In this document: positions 1-8,006 of the stretch, one piece after another
Layout of the letters: each line of letters begins with the position of its first letter
Numbering within the stretch: position 1 is the stretch's first letter
NCBI RefSeq assembly: GCF_000333035.1
Contig: NZ_BANU01000037.1
Location: 1 to 43,596, forward strand
Reading direction: 5' to 3'
Origin: Gordonia sihwensis NBRC 108236
Lineage (GTDB): Bacteria > Actinomycetota > Actinomycetes > Mycobacteriales > Mycobacteriaceae
DNA: 43,596 bases
Made by a program: the position numbers and the translations under genes
Notes under the pieces: generated by a model
The model's input: only the letters and a program-made list of their open reading frames with translations
Database searches by the model: none
What the model was told of the DNA's origin: nothing

Positions 1-353
1 TTGGAGAATTCGCCGATGGTCTCGGTCATCCGGAGCCGTCGGCCGGCTTCGCGGGTTCCGAGCCGCAGCCCTTGTGAGAGGTATTGGTGTGGATTCAGGT
101 AGCCGGCGGTTCGGTGAGCGTTGCGGTCGGAGACCTCCACCAGCAGCGCAGCGGAGATGCCGTCCCAGCGGCGCCGGATCCGTTCGGCGGTCTGCGTGTG
201 GGCCAGCAGTTCCGGTTCGGTCTCCGGCGACAGGGAGGTCTCGGCGAGTTTGACCGCCGCGGCATCGATCAGTGCGAGTAGTTCGGCGGGCCGCTCCGGC
301 AGTGCACCGGTGGCGACGACAGTGGCGATCGAATCGGTGATCGGATCGGTCAT
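1..353 (-). CDS. DUF222 (REP13E12-like) protein, N-terminal part, runs off the window
   Basis: The frame opens with ATG at 353 and continues off the left edge (117 codons visible, no stop). A good ribosome binding site, GGGAGGTGAC, lies 4-5 nt before the ATG. The visible part holds an acidic, Ala/Leu-rich start, then ERIRRRWDGISAALLVEVSD and a segment with GYLNPHQYLSQGLRLGTREA. This is the usual look of the DUF222 domain of actinobacterial 13E12-repeat proteins, which normally carry a C-terminal HNH endonuclease domain. That half is outside the window, so nuclease activity cannot be judged. These genes occur in many copies in Gordonia, Rhodococcus and Mycobacterium genomes. The family call is from motif memory and fairly confident; the role is unknown. 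Confidence 0.72.
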   Translation of the reverse strand, partial: MTDPITDSIATVVATGALPERPAELLALIDAAAVKLAETSLSPETEPELLAHTQTAERIRRRWDGISAALLVEVSDRNAHRTAGYLNPHQYLSQGLRLGTREAGRRLRMTETIGEFS

Positions 354-412
354 CGCTGTCACCTCCCCCGAGTGTTTCAGCTGGTCACACCATGTTTTCT
401 TGACCTACCTGA

Positions 413-418
413 AAGCTA
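413..418 (-). promoter_or_regulatory. Possible -10 box for the DUF222 gene
   Basis: On the minus strand TAGCTT (TANNNT type) lies 60 nt before the DUF222 start, in the relatively AT-rich gap 354-468. TTGTTT lies 15 bp upstream, a short spacing, so the -35 is doubtful. Nothing else is seen in this gap. Confidence 0.3.
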
Positions 419-468
419 TCACCCACCTATGACAAACAACATTGACGCGATCGACCTACGTTCGATTC

Positions 469-1674
469 TCAGTCGCCGACGCGAACAACACCGGCGGCCG
501 ACATCCGCTGCACGTCCTGCTCGTCGTAGCCGAGTTCCGCGAGCAGCGCGGCTGTATGGCGGCCGAGTGCCGGAACGTCGCCCATCGCCGCCTCGACGTC
601 ATCGAAGGTGACCGGCGGAAGTAGTGCCTTGACCTGCGCGAACTCGGTACCGACAGTGCGCCAGCGATCCCGTGCGGAGAGCTGCGGATGCTCGGCGACC
701 TGTTCGAGCTCGTTGATCTGGGCTGCCGGAACACCCGCGGCGGAAAGCTTCGCGTCGAGCTCCGCAGTGGTCCACAGCCTGGTCCGTTGCGCCACTGCGG
801 CGTCGCACGCCGCCCGGTTCTCGACTCGCTTCATATTGGTGGCGAATCGCGGGTCGGTCGTCAACTCGGGGACGCCCAACACTGTGGTGAGCGCCTTCCA
901 GCCTCCTTCACTCTGAACGCCGATCAAGATCTGTCCGTCGCTGGTGGGGTACGAGTCGTACGGCGCGATCGACACATGACTCACGCCCATTCGCGGCGGC
1001 TGCACGCCCGTGTACATCTGCGTGTAGAGCGAATGTCCCATCCATTCGACGGTCGATTCGAGCATCGAGACCTCGACCGCCGCTCCGACTCCGGTGCGGC
1101 AGCGACGCAGGAGCGCCGCGAGAACCGCCTGCGCGCAGTACATTCCGGAGGCGATGTCGGCGGTCGGAATCCCGGTCTTGGCGGCATGCTCCGGTGTACC
1201 CGTGATGGAGATGAGGCCGCTCTCGGCCTGAATGAGCATGTCGTAAGCCTTGCGCTGTTCGAACGGACCGCCTCGGCCGTAGCCCGACAGATCGACCGTG
1301 ACCAATTCGGGGTGCTCCTCGCGCAACTCGTCGGCCCCCAGGCCGAGCCGCGCTGCAGCGCCCGGCGCCAGGTTCTGCAGAAAGACGTCCGCGTCGCGGA
1401 TCAGCGCACGGACCACCTTGCGCCCCTCGTCCGACTTCAGGTCGACGGCGATGGATTCCTTCCCGCGGTTCAGCCACACGAAGTGCGCGCCGGTGCCGTG
1501 CACGGCGTCGTCGTAGGCGCGGGCGAAATCGCCGCCGTCGGTCCGTTCCACTTTGATGACGCGGGCGCCGAGATCGGCCAGATGGCGGGACGCGAGCGGC
1601 GCGGCGACGGCCTGTTCGAGAGTCACGACCGTGTAACCGGCGAGGGGGAGGAGTTGGTCGGGACGCAGTGCCAT
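469..1674 (-). CDS. CaiB/BaiF family CoA-transferase (class III)
   Basis: A 401-aa protein, the normal size for class III CoA-transferases, which move CoA between carboxylic acids through an aspartyl-CoA thioester. The N-terminus LPLAGYTVVTLEQAVAAPLA followed by LGARVIKVER is the family's usual opening. GKESIAVDLKSDEGR and the GYGRGGP turn follow, and the expected catalytic Asp is Asp145 in AYDMLIQAESG. The frame stays open upstream to 1884, but I take ATG at 1674. It has GGAG 5 nt upstream, and the family homology begins there; the 70 upstream residues look like translated leader. The substrate cannot be read from sequence, and no acyl-CoA dehydrogenase or racemase neighbour narrows it. It is monocistronic as far as visible. 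Confidence 0.87.
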   Translation of the reverse strand: MALRPDQLLPLAGYTVVTLEQAVAAPLASRHLADLGARVIKVERTDGGDFARAYDDAVHGTGAHFVWLNRGKESIAVDLKSDEGRKVVRALIRDADVFLQNLAPGAAARLGLGADELREEHPELVTVDLSGYGRGGPFEQRKAYDMLIQAESGLISITGTPEHAAKTGIPTADIASGMYCAQAVLAALLRRCRTGVGAAVEVSMLESTVEWMGHSLYTQMYTGVQPPRMGVSHVSIAPYDSYPTSDGQILIGVQSEGGWKALTTVLGVPELTTDPRFATNMKRVENRAACDAAVAQRTRLWTTAELDAKLSAAGVPAAQINELEQVAEHPQLSARDRWRTVGTEFAQVKALLPPVTFDDVEAAMGDVPALGRHTAALLAELGYDEQDVQRMSAAGVVRVGD

Positions 1675-1840
1675 GCACTCCACTATCGCACCGCGGCGAT
1701 GGGCGGCTCCGGCGGGCGGCGTGTCACCCGATCGAGCGATTTGTGGTGTGACGACCGGCTCCCGCGACCCGCCCGAATCCGCCGTTCGCGACCGCTGCAT
1801 ACGGTTTGGACCTGCACCGTTATCAGATTCATCGCGCTCT

Positions 1841-1886
1841 GACCTGCAGGTCGAGACGGATCGTGCCATTTGTCGTTGTGACAACG
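1841..1886. promoter_or_regulatory. Two palindromes in the caiB/secreted-gene divergent region
   Basis: The 290-bp gap 1675-1964 separates divergent genes. It holds a perfect 12-bp palindrome GACCTGCAGGTC (1841-1852) and a 13-nt odd palindrome CGTTGTGACAACG (1874-1886). TTGTGA inside the second lies 16 bp before TATCCC (1898-1903), a possible promoter for the secreted pair. Both palindromes look like regulator sites, but no regulator gene is adjacent. Confidence 0.4.
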
Positions 1887-1964
1887 CGGTGATTCACTAT
1901 CCCGGACCAGCGAGCCGGACAGGCTCGCGTGATCGGTGCGGCCTCGAGTCGCAGGAGGTGACCG

Positions 1965-3233
1965 ATGCGTTCAATTCGCACGATCGGCTGGAGGGCCGTC
2001 GTTCTGATGGCAGCGGCTCTGGTGGTGGCCCTGGCCGGATCGGCCGTCCTTGCGCCGCCCGCGTCGGCCGCCGGAGAGTTGGATCGGTACCTGGATCTGC
2101 CGCTGGTCAATCGCCATGCGGATCACGGTCCCGGCGGGGTCAACCCGGCACTCCCCACCGACCCGAAGGTCCTGAAGAACCTGCTCGACGAGGCGCGTGA
2201 ACGAGGGGTCGCGCCTACGTCGTACCAGGCCCTGGTGCTTCAGTACTGGCTGGCCGACACCACAGTGGCGGCGGGAATCGACCTCAAGTCGTGGAACCCG
2301 CGCGCGGGAGTGACTGCGAACCGCGGAAACCTCACGAAGTCGTACCAGTTCTACAAGAACCTGCAGCTCAAGCACCGCGAACTCCAGTGGGCCGGGATGG
2401 GCGGGCTCGTCGGTGCCGATTTCGGCGGCGGGCTCCTCGACTTCGAGCTGGCCACCGACGTCTACGAGTTCACGCGGTTGGCACCGGTGGCGAACGCCAT
2501 CGTCACCGAGACCAACAGGGCGTTCGGACCGACGATGATCGACAAGCTCCCCAAGGGTCTGCGCGCGCTGGCCCGCGTCGGCGCCACCCTCACGCCGGCC
2601 GACCTCCAGTACGTGCAGGGCTCGATCCTCGTGATGCAGAAGAACATCTTCAGCGACCTGATGCCGATGCACCGCGCATACGTGACCGGCGGACTGTCGG
2701 CACTGCGAGAGATGTACCGAGCGGGACTCTTCCCCGCCGACGTCATGAAGGCGTGGGAGGATGTCGCGAGCAAGACGCTCGACGGGATCGCGGCGGGCAA
2801 TGCGCGCCTGCTCAGGCGTGAGCAGGGCGAGATCATCAACGAGCAGTGGGACACGGTCCGCGCCTACCGCGGGGACGTCGGTGAGGCGATGACCTACGCG
2901 AGCACCCTCGCCGGGTCGCCGTCGGTGGCCGGAGTCCTTCCGCTGCGCTCGTACAAGCCGCTGAAGCTGACGGGGACCACGCCCGACGGGCGGACCGTCA
3001 CCGCGACCGTGCCGCTGCCGTCGTGGAACTGGTCGGTCTTCGACGAGCGATGGGATTACATCACCCACGAACTGCTGCCGAAGTACCGATTCCAGGTGGA
3101 GAACCGCTGGCCGGACCTGCGCCGAGAACTGGTGATGCCGGCCGATCCGCAGATGGAGCAGCACCGCCCCATCTTCAATCTCCTGCCGATGATGCAGTCG
3201 GCGCTCGACACGCTGAAGGTGGAGGTCCGATGA
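1965..3233 (+). CDS. Secreted protein of unknown function, coupled to a lipase-like gene
   Basis: A 422-aa exported protein that I do not recognise. The ATG at 1965 follows a strong ribosome binding site (GCAGGAGGTGACCG). Residues 1-35 form a Sec signal peptide: basic start, long hydrophobic core and an ASA-A cleavage site. The mature part is mixed charged/hydrophobic, with long amphipathic stretches such as NLTKSYQFYKNLQLKHRELQ and QVENRWPDLRRELVMPADPQ. It has no obvious cysteines, no second membrane span and no catalytic motif I can name. Its stop overlaps the start of the next gene by ATGA, so the two products are made together and both are exported. That suggests a shared extracytoplasmic task with the lipase-like partner, for example as carrier, chaperone or complex subunit; this is inference. 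Confidence 0.8.
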   Translation: MRSIRTIGWRAVVLMAAALVVALAGSAVLAPPASAAGELDRYLDLPLVNRHADHGPGGVNPALPTDPKVLKNLLDEARERGVAPTSYQALVLQYWLADTTVAAGIDLKSWNPRAGVTANRGNLTKSYQFYKNLQLKHRELQWAGMGGLVGADFGGGLLDFELATDVYEFTRLAPVANAIVTETNRAFGPTMIDKLPKGLRALARVGATLTPADLQYVQGSILVMQKNIFSDLMPMHRAYVTGGLSALREMYRAGLFPADVMKAWEDVASKTLDGIAAGNARLLRREQGEIINEQWDTVRAYRGDVGEAMTYASTLAGSPSVAGVLPLRSYKPLKLTGTTPDGRTVTATVPLPSWNWSVFDERWDYITHELLPKYRFQVENRWPDLRRELVMPADPQMEQHRPIFNLLPMMQSALDTLKVEVR

Positions 3234-4576
3234 AAGCGCAGCGTTGGATCGTCGCGGCGGTCGCACTGCTGAGCGCCCTGACCGTCGGTGCCTCCCTCAC
3301 AGCCGCGCCGGCCGCAGCCGGACCGCCGAACCGCACTCCGCAACTCGGCGAGGTCTTCAACGGTTTCGTACTCGGGACCTTCCAGCACGGCCGGATGGGT
3401 ACGCCCGACGAGATCCTCAAGCCGCTGCAGTCCACCGACCCGTTCTACAAGGAGCCGCGACTCACGGGGTCGGAGAAGGCCGGGACGCTGCTGAAGGCCG
3501 AGCCCGTGGCCATCCAGTTCGCCGGCTTCCGCCCGGGCGACGTGGATGCGTACAAGATCATGTACGTCACCACGGCGCTCGACGGTGAGCCCGATATCAG
3601 CACCGGGCTGATCATGATCCCGCGCGACGGCCGCAAGAACGCCACGCGGCCGATCGTCAGCTACCAGATGGCCAACGACAGCGTGGGCGCCAACTGCCAT
3701 CCGTCGGTGATGTGGACCGGTGGCGATCCGATCGACGGCGCCTCGTGGTCGGCCCTCGGGCCGCTGGCACAGTTGTTCGGCAAGGGGTACGCCGTCGTGA
3801 TGTCGGACGTCGGTAACAACGGCGACCCGCGCCCGCACGGCGTGTTCGCCGGAAAGTACAACGCCCGCACCAGTCTCGACGCGGTGCGCGCCGCGCTCGC
3901 GGTCCGCGATGCCGGCCTGTCCGCATCGTCTCCGATCGGCATGTTCGGCATCGCCGGCGGCGGTGTCGGCACCGGTCACGCGTTGGAGATGAAGGATCAG
4001 TACGCGCCGGAACTGAACATCAAGGCCGCGGTGCTCGAGGGAATGGTTCCGAACTACCGGAACTTCATCGCGACCGCCGACGGCTCCGTCGGTTCGGGTT
4101 TCGCGATGGCGACCCTTCTGGGCCTGGAGCCGCACTACCCGGACATGCGGATCGACGACCACCTCACGGATGCGGGACGCGCTGTGGCCGATTACTACCG
4201 GACCCAGTGCCAGACGCCCGCGTACTTCACATTGCCGCTGGTACCGCTGAACACGCTGTTCAAGGGGAATGAGTCGCCTGCGACGATTCCCGCGTTCCAG
4301 CGCGCCTACCGGGACAACGTGATGGGGCAGGGGACGGCAGCGAAGGGCGTGCGCACACTCGTCGCGTCGTGCGTGGCCGACGACTCGCCGATGTCGCTGG
4401 TACCGGCTGCGGATTCGCGCAAGCTGGTCCGAGCGTGGCGCAGCCGAGGCGCTCGCGTCGACTACCAGCCGACGGACTGCAGCATGGTCAAGTTCATCAC
4501 CGACATGTACGGCTGGGGCACTGACCTGTTCGGCATGCAGACCGTCGACTGGCTGGCGGCGAATCTGAAGGGGTAG
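3230..4576 (+). CDS. Secreted LIP-family (secretory lipase) homologue lacking the catalytic Ser and His
   Basis: A 448-aa protein with a signal peptide (cleavage near APAAAG) and the fold landmarks of the PF03583-type secretory lipase family: GLIMIP, the SYQMANDSVG...C segment, GYAVVMSDVG and YAPELNIKAAVLEG. At the nucleophile elbow the family has GYSGG or similar; here it reads GIAGG, with Ala242 (codon GCC at 3953-3955) in place of the Ser. The C-terminal region where the triad His is expected reads PTDCSMVKF, and the last 90 or so residues contain no His at all. It is therefore probably not a working serine hydrolase. It is the second gene of a coupled pair, starting inside the stop of the upstream secreted gene. 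Alternatives are a binding or scaffold protein, or a sequence error, which is unlikely for two separate sites. Confidence 0.82.
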   Translation: MKAQRWIVAAVALLSALTVGASLTAAPAAAGPPNRTPQLGEVFNGFVLGTFQHGRMGTPDEILKPLQSTDPFYKEPRLTGSEKAGTLLKAEPVAIQFAGFRPGDVDAYKIMYVTTALDGEPDISTGLIMIPRDGRKNATRPIVSYQMANDSVGANCHPSVMWTGGDPIDGASWSALGPLAQLFGKGYAVVMSDVGNNGDPRPHGVFAGKYNARTSLDAVRAALAVRDAGLSASSPIGMFGIAGGGVGTGHALEMKDQYAPELNIKAAVLEGMVPNYRNFIATADGSVGSGFAMATLLGLEPHYPDMRIDDHLTDAGRAVADYYRTQCQTPAYFTLPLVPLNTLFKGNESPATIPAFQRAYRDNVMGQGTAAKGVRTLVASCVADDSPMSLVPAADSRKLVRAWRSRGARVDYQPTDCSMVKFITDMYGWGTDLFGMQTVDWLAANLKG

Positions 4577-4580
4577 AGGG

Positions 4581-4724
4581 GGTTTCGACTCGCTTCGCTC
4601 GCTCAACAAGCCTGGGGAGGGATGCTCGCTCAACGAGCCTGGGAGGTGCGCTGGGCGGGGTCTGGGGTTTCGACTCGCTTCGCTCGCTCAACAAGCCTGA
4701 GGAGGACGCTCGCTCAACCAGCCT
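4581..4724. repeat. Interspersed intergenic repeat, two full and two partial copies
   Basis: Two identical 33-bp copies lie at 4581-4613 and 4666-4698, each containing GACTCGCTTCGCTCGCTCAA. Two truncated copies of the 3' end (CTCGCTCAAC-AGCCT) lie at about 4625-4640 and 4709-4724. They fill the 171-bp gap between convergent genes. This GAGCGAGCGAAGCGAGTC core is a familiar intergenic repeat in actinobacterial genomes. The shorter copies carry single changes, as expected of decaying repeats. Confidence 0.75.
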
Positions 4725-4747
4725 GGGGAGGGCCTGGGAGGCGCTCG

Positions 4748-5611
4748 TCAGGACTTCTTCGACGTACCGGGGAGCACGCCGGCGTCGAGCACCGGCTTGA
4801 CGAAGGGGCGAGTGCGCTCGATGAGGTCGGCGACGTCGGTGCCCAGACTCGCGCCGGTCAGTAGGTCGGTGCGTGCTTCGATGTCCTGATACAGGTCGAA
4901 GCCCGCCGAAGTGAGGCGGTGTCCGTCGTCGCCGATCTCGACGAGACCGCGCCGCGCCAGTCGGTCGACGGAGGCGTCCCAGTCGTCCTCCGACCACCCG
5001 CGGGTGAGTAGGAAGAACCGATGCCCCATCACCCGTCGACGGACGGTCGGGTCGGGCAATGCGGCCTCGTGGAAGACGCCGGCGTCGATCCCGTCCAGAC
5101 CGTGGCCGATCAGCTCGGCGATGTGGTTGTCGCCGCGCCATTCCCGGAGTACCGACAAGTGACGCCAGAGGGCGAGATGCGGCGCGTCGGGAATCGGGGT
5201 GGACGCCCACGCCGCGCCCAGGGGCCGACCGGAGACGGGCAGTCCTCCGACCGCCTTCTCGTACTCGGGCAGCAGCGGCGTGATCCGCTCGCACGCGTCG
5301 CCGAGGATGGCGCGGTACTGCTCGTCGAGCATCGCGTACCGCCGTTCGGCGACCTTCTCGAGGCCGACGGCCCGAGCGCGGTCCCATGCGGATTCGATGA
5401 GCGCGGGTGAGAAGTTGTAGAAAGCGGCGGCTACGACCGCTCCCGTGGCTTCGCCCATCGGGGCGCCGCGAGCGCCGACGTAGAACGCGTGGCCGTCGAG
5501 CCCGAGGTCGGTCTGGGCGTCGCCGAGGCCCGGATTGAAGTAGGCGAGGACGTGGAAGGGTTCAAGAGTCTCGTAGGCGCGGCGCGCGATCGCCGCCTGT
5601 TCGGTGCTCAT
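4748..5611 (-). CDS. SCO6745-like family protein, last gene of the gal cluster
   Basis: A 287-aa protein from ATG 5611, or 290 aa from GTG 5620, which overlaps the galK stop by GTGA; either way it is coupled to galK. The pattern resembles the actinobacterial SCO6745 family: N-terminal ARRAYETLEPFHVLAYFNPG, then GARGAPMG, AAAFYNFSP, a central PHLALWRHLSVLREWRGDNH and a C-terminal winged-helix-like part (DRLARRGLVEIGDDGHRLT). The family is largely helical with an HTH-like C-terminal half, and I know of no established function. It contains no cofactor motif or membrane segment. Its position suggests co-expression with galactose metabolism, but such proteins also occur elsewhere, so no role in the pathway should be assumed. 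Confidence 0.7.
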   Translation of the reverse strand: MSTEQAAIARRAYETLEPFHVLAYFNPGLGDAQTDLGLDGHAFYVGARGAPMGEATGAVVAAAFYNFSPALIESAWDRARAVGLEKVAERRYAMLDEQYRAILGDACERITPLLPEYEKAVGGLPVSGRPLGAAWASTPIPDAPHLALWRHLSVLREWRGDNHIAELIGHGLDGIDAGVFHEAALPDPTVRRRVMGHRFFLLTRGWSEDDWDASVDRLARRGLVEIGDDGHRLTSAGFDLYQDIEARTDLLTGASLGTDVADLIERTRPFVKPVLDAGVLPGTSKKS

Positions 5612-5616
5612 GAGTG

Positions 5617-6786
5617 TCACTGTGCCATCACCGGACCGGCTCCCGCGCCCGGACGGACACGGATCACCGTCGGACGCGGATCGCCGGCATCGGCGACGAG
5701 ACCCGGCAACGTGCTCTCGATCCGCATCGCGGCCTCGGCCGGTGCCAGGGCGACGACGCTGCCGCCGAATCCTCCGCCGGTCATCCGGGCCCCGAAGGCG
5801 CCGAGGTCGCGGGCGGTCTCCGCGATGCGGTCGATGCCGGGTGTGGTGATCTCGAAGTCGGCGCGCATCGAGTGGTGCGACTGATTCATCAGTTCTCCGA
5901 AACGCGTGCAGTCTCCGTCGCGCAACGCCTGTGCTGCGTCCCGGACCCGTCGGTTCTCGGTGAGAACGTGCCTGGCGCGGCGCCGCAGTTCGTCGCCGCG
6001 GAGTGCTCGCCAGCCGTCATCTCGGACATAGCGCAAGCTGGGCGCCGACAGGCGGCGGGCGGCGTCCTCGCACGCCGCTCGTCGCCTCCGGTACTCGCCG
6101 TCGGCGTTCCGGTGCGGGGACCGCGAATCGATGACGAGGAGCACCGCGCCGCCCAGAGTCACCGGCACCGGCGTCACCTGCAGTGAGCGGAAGTCGAGGA
6201 GCAGAGCGGTGCCGTCGGCGCCGTACAGACTGCTCAACTGGTCGAGCAGACCGGTGGGGGCGCCCACGTATCGGTTCTCGGCGCGCTGGGCGATCAGCGC
6301 GAGGGTGCGCCGGTCGACGGTGGCCTCGGCCGCGGCGGCCAGCGCGTGGAGCACCGCGCACTCCAGAGCGGCAGACGACGACAGTCCCGCTCCGACCGGC
6401 ACATCGGAGCGGATCGCCATGCGCCCGCCGGGCGCCCGGACACCGTGTTCGCGCAGCGCCCAGACACAGCCCGCCACATACGACGCCCAGCCGGTCACCC
6501 GGGTGCCGTGCGCCGCGTCATCGTCGGGAGCGGTGTCGATGGGCACGCCGGCCCGGCCGGGCGCGAGGTCGGAGGAGACGACGACCGATTCGGCGGCCGG
6601 GTCCGGCCGGAAGCTCACCGTGGTCCCGAGCTGCAGCGCGATCGACAGCGCCAGCCCGTCGTTGTAGTCCGTGTGCTCACCGATCAGATTGACTCGGCCC
6701 GGCGCATATGCGCGCACCTCCGGCTCCCGCGACCGCGGTCCGGGAGGCGAGGTGCTGCCGGCCGATCCCTCAGGCATGTCTGCCAT
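5617..6786 (-). CDS. galK: Galactokinase
   Basis: A 389-aa GHMP kinase that phosphorylates galactose to galactose-1-phosphate with ATP in the cytoplasm (Leloir pathway). The galactokinase signature GRVNLIGEHTDYNDG is at about residues 30-44. The ATP-binding GHMP motif is VPVGAGLSSSAALE, and the third motif is GARMTGGGFGGSVV near the C-terminus. The start is taken at ATG 6786, with AGGCGG just upstream and 17 bp inside the 3' end of galT; ATG 6777 is the alternative. The longer open frame to 6861 lies wholly within galT and lacks homology. The stop overlaps the next gene. With galT it makes a two-step pathway; a galE epimerase is not visible and must lie elsewhere. Confidence 0.93.
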   Translation of the reverse strand: MADMPEGSAGSTSPPGPRSREPEVRAYAPGRVNLIGEHTDYNDGLALSIALQLGTTVSFRPDPAAESVVVSSDLAPGRAGVPIDTAPDDDAAHGTRVTGWASYVAGCVWALREHGVRAPGGRMAIRSDVPVGAGLSSSAALECAVLHALAAAAEATVDRRTLALIAQRAENRYVGAPTGLLDQLSSLYGADGTALLLDFRSLQVTPVPVTLGGAVLLVIDSRSPHRNADGEYRRRRAACEDAARRLSAPSLRYVRDDGWRALRGDELRRRARHVLTENRRVRDAAQALRDGDCTRFGELMNQSHHSMRADFEITTPGIDRIAETARDLGAFGARMTGGGFGGSVVALAPAEAAMRIESTLPGLVADAGDPRPTVIRVRPGAGAGPVMAQ

Positions 6787-7906
6787 GGTCCGCCTGTCGG
6801 CCGAGCGCCGCACGCAATTGCTCGGCGATGTTCTCGGGGGTCTTGTCCGTGATGAAGGCATCGCGCGCCGACTCGGACCCGGCCAGGTATTTGAGTCTGT
6901 GGGCGCTGCGGCGGATCGAGAAGATCTCGGCGTGCAGGTAGCCCTCGGCCGCGTCGGCCGGATACTGATGCCACGACGCGACGTAGGGCAGCGGGGCGTC
7001 GTACAGGGCGTCGCAGGCTCGAAGGACCGCGAGCTGGGTCCGCGCGAGGTCGTCGGCCTCCCGGTCGGTGAGTTCGCCGAGACCGCGGACGTGCCGGTTC
7101 GGGTAGACGTGCACCTCCACCGGCCAGCGCGCCGCGAACGGTACGAACGCGGTGGTGTGCGCGGTCGACAGGAGAATTCGCTCGCCGTCTTCGAGTTCGC
7201 GGGCGAGGATCGCTTCGAAGAGGTCTGCGGAGTGCTCGCGCCGATACCGACCGGCCGACCGCAGCATCGATTCGGTGCGTCGGGTACGGAACGGGTAGGC
7301 GTAGATCTGGCCGTGCGGGTGACCGAGGGTCACGCCGATCTCCTCGCCGCGATTCTCGAAACAATGGACCTCGCGCACGCCGTCCAACGCCATGAGCTCG
7401 GCGGTCCGGTGCGCCAGAGCGTCGAGGACCAGGCGGGCGCGGCGTTCGGGGAGTGCGCCGAACGAACCGTCGTGGTCGCTGGTGAAGCAGACCACCTCGC
7501 AGCGGCCGGTGCCCGGAATCTCGGTCCGCAGCGGATCGTCGCTCGCCGGCGGCGACGCTCCGGCACCGGCATGCTCCGGTGGTGCGGCGAGCGACGGGAA
7601 GCGATTCTCGAACACCGCCACCCCGTAGTCCGACGCTGGGATCTCGCTTCGGAGACCCTCCGGGTCGGGGCACAGCGGGCACTGCCGCCGCGGCGGCAGA
7701 TGGGTACGGTCCTGGCGCGCGGGCGCCACGATCACCCAGTCGTTCGTGACGGGGTCTCGGCGGACGGTCGTCGCACCGCGATCCGTCGGCAGGTCGCGGC
7801 GGTCGGGGCGCAGGACGGAGGCCTCGCCGTCGTCGAACAGCAGTATCTCGCGTCCGTCACTGAGCCGTCCGCGGACCGGTTCGGGGAGAGACCTCGCCGT
7901 CGACAC
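6770..7906 (-). CDS. galT: Galactose-1-phosphate uridylyltransferase
   Basis: A 378-aa enzyme that swaps UMP between UDP-glucose and galactose-1-phosphate. The zinc-site CPLC motif lies near residue 75, ENRFPSL follows, and the active-site HPHGQIYAYP holds the histidine that becomes uridylylated. WPVEVHVYPNRH and a C-terminal LHAEIF segment complete the histidine-triad-like fold. The start is GTG 7906: an in-frame stop lies 12 nt upstream, no Shine-Dalgarno is present, and TAGATT sits exactly 6 nt before the GTG, so the message is probably leaderless. It is first in the galT-galK-SCO6745-like unit, with its 3' end overlapping galK. Confidence 0.93.
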   Translation of the reverse strand: MSTARSLPEPVRGRLSDGREILLFDDGEASVLRPDRRDLPTDRGATTVRRDPVTNDWVIVAPARQDRTHLPPRRQCPLCPDPEGLRSEIPASDYGVAVFENRFPSLAAPPEHAGAGASPPASDDPLRTEIPGTGRCEVVCFTSDHDGSFGALPERRARLVLDALAHRTAELMALDGVREVHCFENRGEEIGVTLGHPHGQIYAYPFRTRRTESMLRSAGRYRREHSADLFEAILARELEDGERILLSTAHTTAFVPFAARWPVEVHVYPNRHVRGLGELTDREADDLARTQLAVLRACDALYDAPLPYVASWHQYPADAAEGYLHAEIFSIRRSAHRLKYLAGSESARDAFITDKTPENIAEQLRAALGRQADHGRHA

Positions 7907-7912
7907 GCGGCG

Positions 7913-7918
7913 AATCTA
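7913..7918 (-). promoter_or_regulatory. -10 box of galT, leaderless type
   Basis: On the minus strand TAGATT is followed by the 6-nt spacer CGCCGC and then the GTG start of galT. The -35 would fall inside the terminator hairpin of the upstream exporter operon. Confidence 0.55.
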
Positions 7919-7923
7919 CCATC

Positions 7924-7960
7924 GGGCTCCGGTCGCGACGACCTTCCGCGACCGGAGCCC
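7924..7960 (-). terminator. Hairpin terminator of the TetR-exporter operon
   Basis: A perfect 14-bp stem (7924-7937 with 7947-7960) with a 9-nt loop, 46 nt after the exporter stop. There is no U tract, as is usual in actinobacteria. It abuts the galT promoter. Confidence 0.7.
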
Positions 7961-8006
7961 GGCACGCGTTTTCAGATCGTCACGGGGAGACGACCCCGGG
8001 CCCGGC

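Noticed and set aside
688..1842. 384-codon plus-strand frame
   Set aside because: It is antisense to the CaiB/BaiF CoA-transferase and has no ribosome binding site or motif.
1971..3266. 431-codon minus-strand frame opposite the secreted gene
   Set aside because: The plus-strand gene has a signal peptide and a strong ribosome binding site. The minus frame is a compositional shadow.
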